From assembly GCA_022376925.1 (NCBI GenBank), contig JAIOJX010000032.1, forward strand, positions 206,704,939 through 206,768,938: a DNA stretch of 64,000 nucleotides, given 5' to 3'. The position numbers were made by a program, and so were the translations under genes. The stretch's first letter is position 1, and each line of letters begins with the position of its first letter. This DNA is from Tragulus kanchil. Lineage: Eukaryota > Chordata > Mammalia > Artiodactyla > Tragulidae. This document shows, piece by piece, positions 11,401 to 22,900 of this stretch. The notes below the pieces were generated by a model. It searched no databases and was not told the origin of the DNA. It saw only the letters and a list, made by a program, of their open reading frames with translations.

Positions 11401-12379
11401 CAATTCATCTGTTAGTGTAAGGAGTTTAAAACAAAGAAAAAAAAAAAAACACTTGGGGTCATTCTTGTGTTCCCTTTTCTTTCCCATCAGCAAACCCTGC
11501 TGCTCTCCTTTGGAAAGTGTCCTGCATCTGACCAGTGTTCATCACCTGTACTGCAAGCATCCTATTCTGCCCTGCTTCTCTCTCACCTGAGTGACTACAG
11601 TACTCTCTCACTTGGCCTCACTACTTCAATGTTAACACTGCCTACACTTGATAGAGTAGCCAGAATGATATTTTGAAAGTTTAATTTAGATCTTGCCATT
11701 TCCTAACTTCAATTTCTTAGTTTCCTAATTTCCCATATTGTCTTCCTATAATGAGAAGTATCCCCTGGCTACCTTTCTGACATCATTTTCTATTCCTTCT
11801 TCCCTCACCTGCTTGGTTTAAGGGCAAGCATATGCTTCCACCATGGCTTTGCCGCCACCATTCCCTTAGTCTGAAGCTCGACTCTTCCCTTCATCCTCAA
11901 TTAGGTCTATCAGTAAACAGTCAGTAATCTGAGCAACAATGGAAGAATTGGCAACATGTTCTCAACTGGGTTTCAGAAGAGCTTGGTAAGGGCCGGTGAC
12001 TGTTGTGTACCTCTCATAATCCATGTTTTTGAACAGGAATGTCTAAGAATTATGCTTATCCCACCATTGTATTCTAAAGGTGTGTGTGTGGCAGGTTGTT
12101 GGGGGCGGGCGGCAGGGGGACAGTTAACTTGTTTCTTTAGTTCACAGGTCTTCAAACTGAGGAGAAACTCAAGGAGCTATACCAAGGAACTTTACCTGAA
12201 GGGCTTCATCTATACTTCACCCTGGATTTTGAACCTGAGCATGATACTATAATAGATTGACACTTTGAGAGGGCTTTGAAGGAGGGATGGGTGTGTTTAA
12301 CTTGTGAGAGGAATGTGAACAGGTGTGGCTAGAAGGCAGGCTTTCCAAGGTGATCACAGTATTTCTCATTCCACGTGGA

Positions 12380-12740
12380 CTTCTAGAATGTCTGCATTCT
12401 CCTTTTGAGAGGCGGACTCTGTATTTGCCTTGAAGTTGTGATTGCCTTGACCAGTAGTATACAGCAAGAGTGATACTATGTGGCTTCCAAGACTAGGTCA
12501 AAGATATGCTATGCAATTTGGCCTTGCTATGTTGGGATGCTCACTTGTGGAAGCCAGACAAATCAGCCATTTTAAGGGCCCACATGGAGTGAACTGAGAC
12601 CCTGTGAACCCTCATCTCTGCTTGAGATTTTAGCTGACAGCCAGTACCAATGACTCTGCCATGTGAGTTAGAAAAATGAATGGCTAATGTTTTAAGCCAC
12701 TCTATTGTGGAGTAGTTTGTTACATAGCAAAAGATAGCTG
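12380..12740 (+). mobile_element. MaLR-like LTR relic
   Basis: This ends TTAAGCCACTCTATTGTGGA and GTTTGTTACATAGCA and contains AGCTGACAGCCAGTACCAA, typical of ancient mammalian LTRs of the MLT class. The exact subfamily is uncertain. Confidence 0.55.
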
Positions 12741-13282
12741 AAATACACCCCAGACATACACACATAAAACAATATTTAGTTCACAAATCCACAATTTGGG
12801 CAGCACTTGACCGAGACAAGCCTTCTCTACTTCAGAATACCTGAAGCCTTCACTGGGAGGATTCAGTGGCTGGGCTTGAATCATCTCTGTTGATGACTGA
12901 GCGAGGTCTGTTTGCTTATGCATCTAGTACCTAAGCTGAGCTAACTCAAAGGCTGAGCTCATTTGGGACAATCACAGGAAGTGCTTATCGCTGACTTCTC
13001 TCTGTTATTTGGGGCTTCCTCACAGCAACACAGGCTCAAAGTTGTCAAACTTCTTCAGGTGACTCAGGGCTCCAAGAGCAAGTGTTCCCAGCAAACAAGG
13101 TGGAATCTTTATGGCTTCTATGACCGACCTTCTGAAGTCATAAAGCAGCCCTACTGTGTTAACTGAAGCAGTCAGAAACCCATCCATATGGAAGAGAGGG
13201 GACAGATATCTCCTGCCTCTTGGTGGCAGAAATGTCAAAGAATTTATGTAATAAATTCTATGTTATAAAACCTTCACAAGGC

Positions 13283-13625
13283 TTCCTTTCCTTCCCTAGT
13301 GGTCCGGTGGTAAAGACTGCCTGCCAATGCAGGAAACACAGGTCAATCCCTGGTCCAGGAAGATCCCACATGCCTCGGAGCAGCAAAGCCCATGTGCCAC
13401 AGCTATTGAGCCTGTGCTATAGCGCCTGGGAACAGTAATTAAGCCCACATACCACAACTACTGAAGCCCCTGTGCCCTAGAACCCATGTTCTGCAATGAG
13501 AGGGGCCACCACAATGAGAAGCCACAGCTAGAGCACAGCTTCCATTGACCACACTAGAGAAAAACCCTCACAGTAATGGAGACCAACATAGCCAAAATAA
13601 TAAGAAATAAGTGAACAAACAAATT
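13283..13625 (+). mobile_element. Old CHR-1-type SINE
   Basis: The head is TTCCCTAGTGGTCCGGTGG, and repeated CHR units follow (CCACAACTACTGAAGCCC, TGCAATGAGAGGGGCCACC). It is clearly more diverged than the young family. Confidence 0.8.
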
Positions 13626-13661
13626 TTTAAAACCTGCACAATTTCCTATGTGTTACATATG

Positions 13662-13822
13662 ATTTTTTTTTTAATTTTTATTTATTTTTGGCCGTGTTTG
13701 GACTTCATTGTTGTGTGGGTTTAGCTGCTCCACTGTATGTGGAATCTTCCCAGATCAGGGATTGAACCTGTGTCTCCTGCATTGGCAGATGGGTTCTTAT
13801 CCACTGAGCCACAAGAGAAGCC
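13662..13822 (-). mobile_element. Old CHR-2-type SINE
   Basis: This reverse-orientation element reads GGCCGTGTTTGGACTTCATT through GATCAGGGATTGAACCTGTG to GAGCCACAAGAGAAGCCCC. Confidence 0.8.
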
Positions 13823-13867
13823 CCTACATATGGTTTTATTTGTATTTAACTAGCTTGATGTTTATGG

Positions 13868-14222
13868 GTGTTGTGAATTGTATGTGTGCCCTCAAAGCTC
13901 ATATGTTGAAATCTGAAGCTCCAATGTGATGGTATTTGAAGGTAGGGCCTTTGAGAGGTGGGTGAATTGAAATAAGGTCATGAGAGTGAGGCCCCATGAT
14001 GGAATTAGTGTCCTTAAAAAAAGGAAGAGAAACCAGAGCTCTCTCTCTTTCTCTCCCCACCAGGTGAGGACACAGGAGGAGGCTGTCTCTGGGCCAGAAG
14101 AGGATCCCAACCAGGAACAGAATCTGCCAGAACCTTGATCTTGGACTTCCCAACCTCCAGAACTGTGAGAAATGTCTAATGTTAAAGCCACTCGATCTAT
14201 GGTATTTGGTTACAAGCCTGAG
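13868..14222 (+). mobile_element. MLT1-type LTR relic
   Basis: Landmarks are CATATGTTGAAATCTGAAGC, ATGTGATGGTATTTGAAGG, GGTCATGAGAGTGAGGCCCC and TTGATCTTGGACTTCCCAAC, matching the mammalian MLT1 LTR consensus order. Confidence 0.75.
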
Positions 14223-14467
14223 CTAAACATAGTGTATCTTCTAGAATATATGGCTGAGGTCTTTGTCAGGTTTTGAAAATTTTCAGCCATTATCTTTTCA
14301 AATACACACACATACTACTTTGTAGTTTTCATGTCAAAGAAAGTGATGATTCCTCTAGAAATGTCTCAATGTGATTTTCCAACATCTGTTCTCAGAACCA
14401 GAAAGCAAGAAGGAAAATAGGTCACAGCTTTGACTAAACTATTCTAGAGTTAGATGGTCCCTTTCTT

Positions 14468-14790
14468 TATTATTATTATTACCGGCTGTGCTAGGTCTTT
14501 ATTGCTGCTTGAGGACTCTCTGTAGTTGGGATGAGCAGGGGCAATTCTCTACTTGAGGTATGCAGACTTCTTCTTATGGTGGCTTCTCTTGTTGTGGAAC
14601 AAGGGATCTAGGGTGTGCAGGCTTCAGTAGTTGCAGCTAGTGAGTTCTCGGGCTTCAGGGCACTGACTTAGCAGTTGTGGCTCACAGGCTTAGTTGCCCC
14701 AGACATGTGGGATACTCCTGGACCAGGGATCAAACCAGTGTCTCTTGCATTGCAAGGCGATTCTTTGCCACTGACCACCAGGAAGCCCCA
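14468..14790 (-). mobile_element. Old CHR-type SINE (and its copy at 15534-15857)
   Basis: This reverse-orientation element has GGCTGTGCTAGGTCTTTATT at one end and a tRNA-like ACCACCAGGAAGCCCC at the other. The second copy reads GGGAAGCCCC, one base longer. Confidence 0.8.
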
Positions 14791-15288
14791 TATGCTCCCA
14801 TTTTTACTATAACTCCTCCTCTCAGGGAATTCTTCTCTTATCTCCATGAGAAAAAGGTCAGTCTGGCTTTCCTTCTATCAGCACCTCTGTGTATATTTTA
14901 GCCTATGAAAATTCTCCTGTTACCAGTAATTGAACCAGTAACAAACAGTGAATGGCCATTCCCTCCCAGTGATGGAAAAAGTAACCCAGTAATTCTGTGC
15001 CTTAAACTGTTAAGTTAAAGAAATCTAGATGAAAACACACATTTTAATAGTGGGGATACTTTTTACTATTTTGTATTGTATACCTCCAATCCAATCTTCT
15101 ACAGTAGGCATGTGTTACATTAGAAAGATTCATGACAAAATAAAACTCCACAACATTATCTAAAATACATCATTAATATAAATTACATGAAGTTAATGTT
15201 TCCTAGGAACAAATGATTCACAGAAGATTATTAGACACTAAGATCTGACATTGAAACTTTCTCTCCTGTCAATAACAGAGCAACACAT

Positions 15289-15521
15289 TACAGTTTTGGG
15301 GAAGCTGCAAGGTGTTTGGTGAAGAAGGTTAGAATTTGCTTCCAAGCATCTACCTGAGCCTTAGAATGAGCCCTGGGTCCCCTCCCACATCACAGGTTTG
15401 TCCAATAATTTGTGCAGAGAAGCTGGGCACATGGGAAGTAAGGAGGCTCAATGTAGTGCCCAGTCCCAGGGTAAGAGATGATCTGGGGTTTCTCCTTTCC
15501 ATGGGCCTGTAACCGTTCAGA
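15289..15521 (-). pseudogene. Partial extra copy of ACOT4 exon 3 (3' part) with homopolymer deletions
   Basis: This matches the stop-proximal part of the exon at 16356. It has single-base losses in runs of G or C (for example CCCTGGGTCC for CCCTGGGGTCC, and CATGGGAAG for CATGGGGAAG), which break the frame. It ends at the join at about 15521. Confidence 0.85.
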
Positions 15522-16355
15522 TGGTCCCTTTCTTTTTATTATTATTACCGGCTGTGCTAGGTCTTTATTGCTGCTTGAGGACTCTCTGTAGTTGGGATGA
15601 GCAGGGGCAATTCTCTACTTGAGGTATGCAGACTTCTTCTTATGGTGGCTTCTCTTGTTGTGGAACAAGGGATCTAGGGTGTGCAGGCTTCAGTAGTTGC
15701 AGCTAGTGAGTTCTCGGGCTTCAGGGCACTGACTTAGCAGTTGTGGCTCACAGGCTTAGTTGCCCCAGACATGTGGGATACTCCTGGACCAGGGATCAAA
15801 CCAGTGTCTCTTGCATTGCAAGGCGGATTCTTTGCCACTGACCACCAGGGAAGCCCCATATGCTCCCATTTTTACTATAACTCCTCCTCTCAGGGAATTC
15901 TTCTCTTATCTCCATGAGAAAAAGGTCAGTCTGGCTTTCCTTCTATCAGCACCTCTGTGTATATTTTAGCCTATGAAAATTCTCCTGTTACCAGTAATTG
16001 AACCAGTAACAAACAGTGAATGGCCATTCCCTCCCAGTGATGGAAAAAGTAACCCAGTAATTCTGTGCCTTAAACTGTTAAGTTAAAGAAATCTAGATGA
16101 AAACACACATTTTAATAGTGGGGATACTTTTTACTATTTTGTATTGTATACCTCCAATCCAATCTTCTACAGTAGGCATGTGTTACATTAGAAAGATTCA
16201 TGACAAAATAAAACTCCACAACATTATCTAAAATACATCATTAATATAAATTACATGAAGTTAATGTTTCCTAGGAACAAATGATTCACAGAAGATTATT
16301 AGACACTAAGATCTGACATTGAAACTTTCTCTCCTGTCAATAACAGAGCAACACA

Positions 16356-16946
16356 TTACAGTTTTGGGGAAGCTGCAAGGTGTTTGGTGAAGAAGGTTAG
16401 AATTTGCTTCCAAGCATCTACCTGAGCCTTAGAATGAGCCCTGGGGTCCCCTCCCCACATCACAGGTTTGTCCAATAATTTGTGCAGAGAAGCTGGGCAC
16501 ATGGGGAAGTAAGGAGGCTCAATGTAGTGCCCAGTCCCAGGGTAAGAGATGATCTGGGGTTTCTCCTTTCCATGGGCCTGTAACCGTTCAGAGGCTATCT
16601 GGGCATATAACTCACTCCTCCAGTTATGGTCATCCTGACCAACGATGAAGAGGATGGGCCCCTGGGCTTCCTCTATTGGAATCACGCAGGGGTTCTCACA
16701 TCCCTCTACAATATCATTCCTTATATCCACAATGTCCAGGACACCTGAGAAAGTTTCCTTCACTCTCCTCAGGTCATGGCCTAGTGCTGGAATAGTCTTC
16801 TCCTTATAGTATATGACTCTGTTTCCACTGAATCCAGATCCATTGATGGAAACTGTGGCTGAGATGTTCTTCAAAAATGAGGCCATGGAGAGACAAATAT
16901 CAGCTCCTAAAGAAATGCCCAGGAGCCCAATGCCTGGGCCCTTTAC
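16356..16946 (-). CDS. ACOT4: ACOT4 exon 3 (full copy, catalytic domain)
   Basis: The exon begins GTAAAGGGCCC after a TTCTTCCAG acceptor and runs 197 codons to TAA at 16356-16358. It holds the Ser/Asp/His triad and ends in PKL. The flanking partial copies at 15289-15521 and 17621-18044 match opposite ends of it. Confidence 0.93.
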   Translation of the reverse strand, partial: VKGPGIGLLGISLGADICLSMASFLKNISATVSINGSGFSGNRVIYYKEKTIPALGHDLRRVKETFSGVLDIVDIRNDIVEGCENPCVIPIEEAQGPILFIVGQDDHNWRSELYAQIASERLQAHGKEKPQIISYPGTGHYIEPPYFPMCPASLHKLLDKPVMWGGDPRAHSKAQVDAWKQILTFFTKHLAASPKL

Positions 16947-19900
16947 CTGGAAGAAAAAAATAGACAAGAGTCGAGAACCGTCCCTAGAGAAACACATTTT
17001 TCTAGATGCAGCTAGGCATTCTGCTAGCTTTAATTTGTGATCTGGCCACAAGACACTCAACTTCAGCTGATAGAGGAGTTTCTTCCCATGTAAAGACTAT
17101 CCTGCTGGATACATGGCAAATAAACTCACTGATACATTTGGGATGATGTTTTAGTCGCTACATCATGTCCGACCCTTTTGCAACCTCATGGACTGTAGCC
17201 TACCAGGCTCCTCTGTCCATGGAATTTTCCATGCAAGAATACTGGAGTGGGTTTCCATTTTCTTCTCTCGGGATCTTCCCACCTAGGTACTGAAGCCAGG
17301 TCTACCAGCATTGCAGGCAGATTTTTTACTTGACTGAGCCACCAGGATTGTTGTAACAATCTGTAGGCTTCCAGAGAGTCAGGCTCTAGAGAATGAGTCA
17401 CGAAGCCTGGCAAGTTCAGAGCCTCACTCGGGTGGAATTAAAGCATCAGTTTTCTTGGGCATCTAACTGTGTCAAACCAAATTCTGTTACAAGAAGTCAT
17501 TTTCAGACTACATCTAAATATATATTGAAAAATGATTACCTTTATAGTAACAAAGTAAGACTTCAGAATCCAGTTAAGTAGTTCTTAGCTCCTGGGTTTC
17601 TCCTTTCAACAGGGGGGGCCTGTAGTGCCCAGTCCCAGGGTAAGAGATGATCTGGGGTTTCTCCTTTCCATGGGCCTGTAACCGTTCAGAGGCTATCTGG
17701 GCATATAACTCACTCCTCCAGTTATGGTCATCCTGACCAACGATGAAGAGGATGGGCCCCTGGGCTTCCTCTATTGGAATCACGCAGGGGTTCTCACATC
17801 CCTCTACAATATCATTCCTTATATCCACAATGTCCAGGACACCTGAGAAAGTTTCCTTCACTCTCCTCAGGTCATGGCCTAGTGCTGGAATAGTCTTCTC
17901 CTTATAGTATATGACTCTGTTTCCACTGAATCCAGATCCATTGATGGAAACTGTGGCTGAGATGTTCTTCAAAAATGAGGCCATGGAGAGACAAATATCA
18001 GCTCCTAAAGAAATGCCCAGGAGCCCAATGCCTGGGCCCTTTACCTGGAAGAAAAAAATAGACAAGAGTCGAGAACCGTCCCTAGAGAAACACATTTTTC
18101 TAGATGCAGCTAGGCATTCTGCTAGCTTTAATTTGTGATCTGGCCACAAGACACTCAACTTCAGCTGATAGAGGAGTTTCTTCCCATGTAAAGACTATCC
18201 TGCTGGATACATGGCAAATAAACTCACTGATACATTTGGGATGATGTTTTAGTCGCTACATCATGTCCGACCCTTTTGCAACCTCATGGACTGTAGCCTA
18301 CCAGGCTCCTCTGTCCATGGAATTTTCCATGCAAGAATACTGGAGTGGGTTTCCATTTTCTTCTCTCGGGGATCTTCCCCACCTAGGTACTGAAGCCAGG
18401 TCTACCAGCATTGCAGGCAGATTTTTTACTTGACTGAGCCACCAGGATTGTTGTAACAATCTGTAGGCTTCCAGAGAGTCAGGCTCTAGAGAATGAGTCA
18501 CGAAGCCTGGCAAGTTCAGAGCCTCACTCGGGTGGAATTAAAGCATCAGTTTTCTTGGGCATCTAACTGTGTCAAACCAAATTCTGTTACAAGAAGTCAT
18601 TTTCAGACTACATCTAAATATATATTGAAAAATGATTACCTTTATAGTAACAAAGTAAGACTTCAGAATCCAGTTAAGTAGTTCTTAGCTCCTAAAATGT
18701 GTGGACATGTTTAGATCATCTGATAACACACCCTGCTGTCAGAAAAATATTTAAAAATCATGAAAAACTAAAAAATTAGAAACTCCACTTCTCACAAAAG
18801 AAATTTTAATTTTGCTACATAATTCCCTGAGATAAAATTTCATGTGGATTTTACAATAAATTCTGCATTATTAACCATTCTGACAGAGAAAATGGATGGT
18901 GCTTTAGGCACTAAAACCTCAGAAGTCTCCAAAAGAACTCTCTGTGAAAGACGAGTATAGTACAGTGCACCTGCCACAGGTGAGTGCAAAGTGACACCCT
19001 CTCTGCGGGTAGTTCTAGAGAGAATGATCAAGGATATTAGGAGAACCTGGGTGTGTTGAAGCATGAAGCACACGGCTTCTTCAAAGTAGTCCAGTCGTAT
19101 GACGTCAAATTTCTTAGAAAGATCATCAAAGTCATAATAAGCTAGAGCCAATGTGACAAAGCCATAGCCAGCCAGAAGGCTGGCCCGATGCTCCAGCAGG
19201 CCTCCTCCAGCACCGACGATGTCAATGATCCCTGGGAAAGGTCCCGGCCCTAGAGACAGTAATATTACAAAGAGAATGTATTATATAATTTAAAGAATTT
19301 GCTTTCCATACTTAGCATCACTAGGTTATTAGAGAAATGCAAATCAAAACTACAATGAGATACTACCTCATACTGGTCAGAATGACCATCCTTAAAAAAA
19401 GTCTACAAATGAGTCCTAGAGAGTGGAAAAAGGAATGCTTCTCTGGGATCTTCCACCTAGGTCTGAAGCCAGGTCTACCAGCATTGCAGGCAGATTTTTA
19501 CTTGACTGAGCCACCAGGATTGTTGTAACAATCTGTAGGCTTCCAGAGAGTCAGGCTCTAGAGAATGAGTCACGAAGCCTGGCAAGTTCAGAGCCTCACT
19601 CGGGTGGAATTAAAGCATCAGTTTTCTTGGGCATCTAACTGTGTCAAACCAAATTCTGTTACAAGAAGTCATTTTCAGACTACATCTAAATATATATTGA
19701 AAAATGATTACCTTTATAGTAACAAAGTAAGACTTCAGAATCCAGTTAAGTAGTTCTTAGCTCCTAAAATGTGTGGACATGTTTAGATCATCTGATAACA
19801 CACCCTGCTGTCAGAAAAATATTTAAAAATCATGAAAAACTAAAAAATTAGAAACTCCACTTCTCACAAAAGAAATTTTAATTTTGCTACATAATTCCCT

Positions 19901-22900
19901 GAGATAAAATTTCATGTGGATTTTACAATAAATTCTGCATTATTAACCATTCTGACAGAGAAAATGGATGGTGCTTTAGGCACTAAAACCTCAGAAGTCT
20001 CCAAAAGAACTCTCTGTGAAAGACGAGTATAGTACAGTGCACCTGCCACAGGTGAGTGCAAAGTGACACCCTCTCTGCGGGTAGTTCTAGAGAGAATGAT
20101 CAAGGATATTAGGAGAACCTGGGTGTGTTGAAGCATGAAGCACACGGCTTCTTCAAAGTAGTCCAGTCGTATGACGTCAAATTTCTTAGAAAGATCATCA
20201 AAGTCATAATAAGCTAGAGCCAATGTGACAAAGCCATAGCCAGCCAGAAGGCTGGCCCGATGCTCCAGCAGGCCTCCTCCAGCACCGACGATGTCAATGA
20301 TCCCTGGGAAAGGTCCCGGCCCTAGAGACAGTAATATTACAAAGAGAATGTATTATATAATTTAAAGAATTTGCTTTCCATACTTAGCATCACTAGGTTA
20401 TTAGAGAAATGCAAATCAAAACTACAATGAGATACTACCTCATACTGGTCAGAATGACCATCCTTAAAAAAAGTCTACAAATGAGTCCTAGAGAGAGTGT
20501 GGAAAAAAGGGAATGCTGGTACATCGTTTGCGGGAATGTTAGGTGGGCAGCCAGTATGGAAAACAGTATAGAAGGTCTCAAAAAATTAAAATAGAGTTGC
20601 CCTATGATCCAGCAATCCCACCTTTGGGAATATATCAGGACAAAACTATACTTCAAAAAGATATGTGAATCCCTTGCTCATATAACAGCACTGTTCACAA
20701 TAACCAAAACAAGGAATCAACCTAAATGTTCACTGACAAATGAATGGATACGAACGATGTGGCACATATATACAACGGAATACTTCTCAGCCGTAAAAAA
20801 AGAATGGATCAACATTTACAGCAACATGGAAGGATCAAGAGATTATGCTAAGAGAACTAAGTCAGGAAGAGAAAGACAAATAACATATGACACCACTTGT
20901 ATGTAGAATCTAAAATATGATACAAATGAACTTATCAACAAAACAGAAACATACAGACATAGAGAACAGTCTTGTGGTTGCCAAGAGGGAAGGTGTGTTG
21001 CAGAGTGACGGAGTGGGAGCTTGGGGTTAGCAGATGCAAGTTAGTATATACAGAATGGATAAATAAGAAGGTCTTGGGGCTTCCCTGGTGATCTAGTGGG
21101 TAAGGACACCGCCTTGCAGTGCAAGGGGCGCCGGTTCGATCCCTGGCCTGGGAAGATCCCACGTGCTGCGGAGCGGCTGGACTGATGTGTCCAATTACCG
21201 AGCCGGAACTCTGGAGCGCATGTGCCCAGAGCCGGTGCTCTGCGACAACAGAGGCCACCGTGATGGGAGGCCCACACGGGCCAAAGAACAATGATGGATG
21301 AAGATGGACAAATCAAAGACCAATAGAAGGGGCCCGCCTGTTCCCCTCCCACCCCACCCCACCCCCACCAAAATAAGTAAATAAATAAATCTTTAAAAAA
21401 ACAACAACAAAAAAACCCCAAGGTCTTACTGTATATCACAGGGAGCTATATTCAATATACTGTGATAAGCTATAATGGAAAAGAATATATACATATATAT
21501 ATATATATGTATAATTGAATCACTTTGCAGTACAGTAGAAATTAACATGTAAATCAACTACACTTCAATTTTTTAAAAAGAGCCTGCTTTCCTTTTAGAG
21601 GTCTTTCTAAACTATTAGTCACTTCTTGTGAACCAAAGGAAACAGTTCCCTGAGTCACTGAAAAAGGATACAAGTTCCTTTTAGGGAAGGGGATCCAAGG
21701 AAAATACATAATGTACCTTATTACCTCTTACCTTATGTACCTCTACATGATTTTCTGAGAAATTATCTCCAAAGTTCTAAGAATCTGTGATTGTAAGGGA
21801 GAGTAACAAGTTAATAATCTTACAAGATTATTAACCCTTGGTTGTGTGTGTGTCTATGTGTGTAGACTGATATTTCAGATGTTGCTTGACCAGAGGAAAG
21901 AAAAAGAGATACCCAAGGAGGCTTTAGGTGAGGAAAGCCATAAATTCCGCAAATTTATCTGTGGTAGAGAGGAAATGAAAAAGGGGGTAAGGGGCCCAGT
22001 GTACCCAGGAAAGTAATGAAGGGTGACCTGGCAATAGCTTCCTTGACTGTCAGCATACTGTGTAAGACCTATGGGAACTGAAGGTTAATAACGTCTGTAA
22101 ACTAGTTATTAATATAGCAAAGTGAACCTATGAACCTCATCCAGTTCTTTTTCTTTTTTTATCTGCATAACAACAATATCCACCTCATTGGGATATTACA
22201 GAGGTTAAATGAGATAATGCAAGTGAGAGGCATAGCAGATTGCTGAACAAACCAAAGCCTCCACTGTGGCTGTGAAATCTCTGATTTACTCAACATCTTC
22301 TTCTCTGACCCTGATCCCAAGCCAAATTTCCTGGGAAGTCGTATCACAAATCAAGGAGGCCTAGAGAACATGCTCCTGCGTCGCAGACACCCCAGGATAC
22401 CTGGCGGCAGGAAGAGCGTGGCGCGCACCCGGCCCGCGCGCACCGGCTCGCGCCGCACCCCGGGGGCCAGGAAGTCGCGCTGGTGCACCGCCTGGCCCAG
22501 GAGCCGCTGGGCCTCGGGCTCGTGGCCGTCGACCACCTGCAGCTCCACGGCGAAAGGCGTCTGCACGTCCCGCTTCAGAAATCGCCAAAAAGGGTTTATC
22601 GGGCTCCAGAGCCCAGAAGAGCCCCATGGGCTCGAGCCCCGCGAAGCTGCCGCCCAGCGCGGGCGCGCGCTCCAGGTCCAGCAGGCCGGCGGCGTCGGCA
22701 CAGTAGCGCGCGTGGGCCCTGAAAAGCACGCCCTTCTCGTCGCGCAGGGACGCGCGCAGCGTGACCGGCTGCCCCGGGGCCAGGCCGCGCACGGCGATGC
22801 GCACGGGCTGGTCCCAGCGACAACGGCCCGCCGGCTCCATCGTCACTGTCACCTGGGGGCATCCCAAAGTTCTAAGAATCTGTGATTGTAAGGAGAGTAA

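Larger units (their letters stand above)
9339..16355. other. Intergenic region between ACOT6 and ACOT4
   Basis: I find no supported gene. It holds a Bov-A element (9868-10079), an LTR-like stretch (10250-10480), a young SINE (10744-11084), a Bov-tA fragment, two LTR relics, several old SINEs and the 1066-base duplication that repeats the ACOT4 exon 3 end. Unique sequence at about 11400-12370 and 12740-13280 shows nothing I recognise. Confidence 0.7.
14453..16587 (+). repeat. Direct duplication D4, period about 1066, join near 15521
   Basis: This duplicates an old SINE and the 3' part of ACOT4 exon 3. Homopolymer losses lie near the join. Confidence 0.95.
16523..18692 (+). repeat. Direct duplication D5, period 1098-1100, join at 17594-17620
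   Basis: This duplicates most of ACOT4 exon 3 and intron 2. The period shifts by two bases because G and C runs are shorter in the first unit. A garbled 27-base filler sits at the join. Confidence 0.95.
16947..19046 (-). other. ACOT4 intron 2
   Basis: This is mostly two copies of one segment about 1.1 kb long (period 1098-1100). Each contains a Bov-A type element (17139-17345 and 18238-18447). The second copy carries the partial exon 3. Confidence 0.8.
18368..20515 (+). repeat. Direct duplication D6, period 1072, join near 19442
   Basis: This duplicates ACOT4 exon 2 and flanks. The segment at 18368-18692 exists three times because D5 and D6 overlap. Confidence 0.95.
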
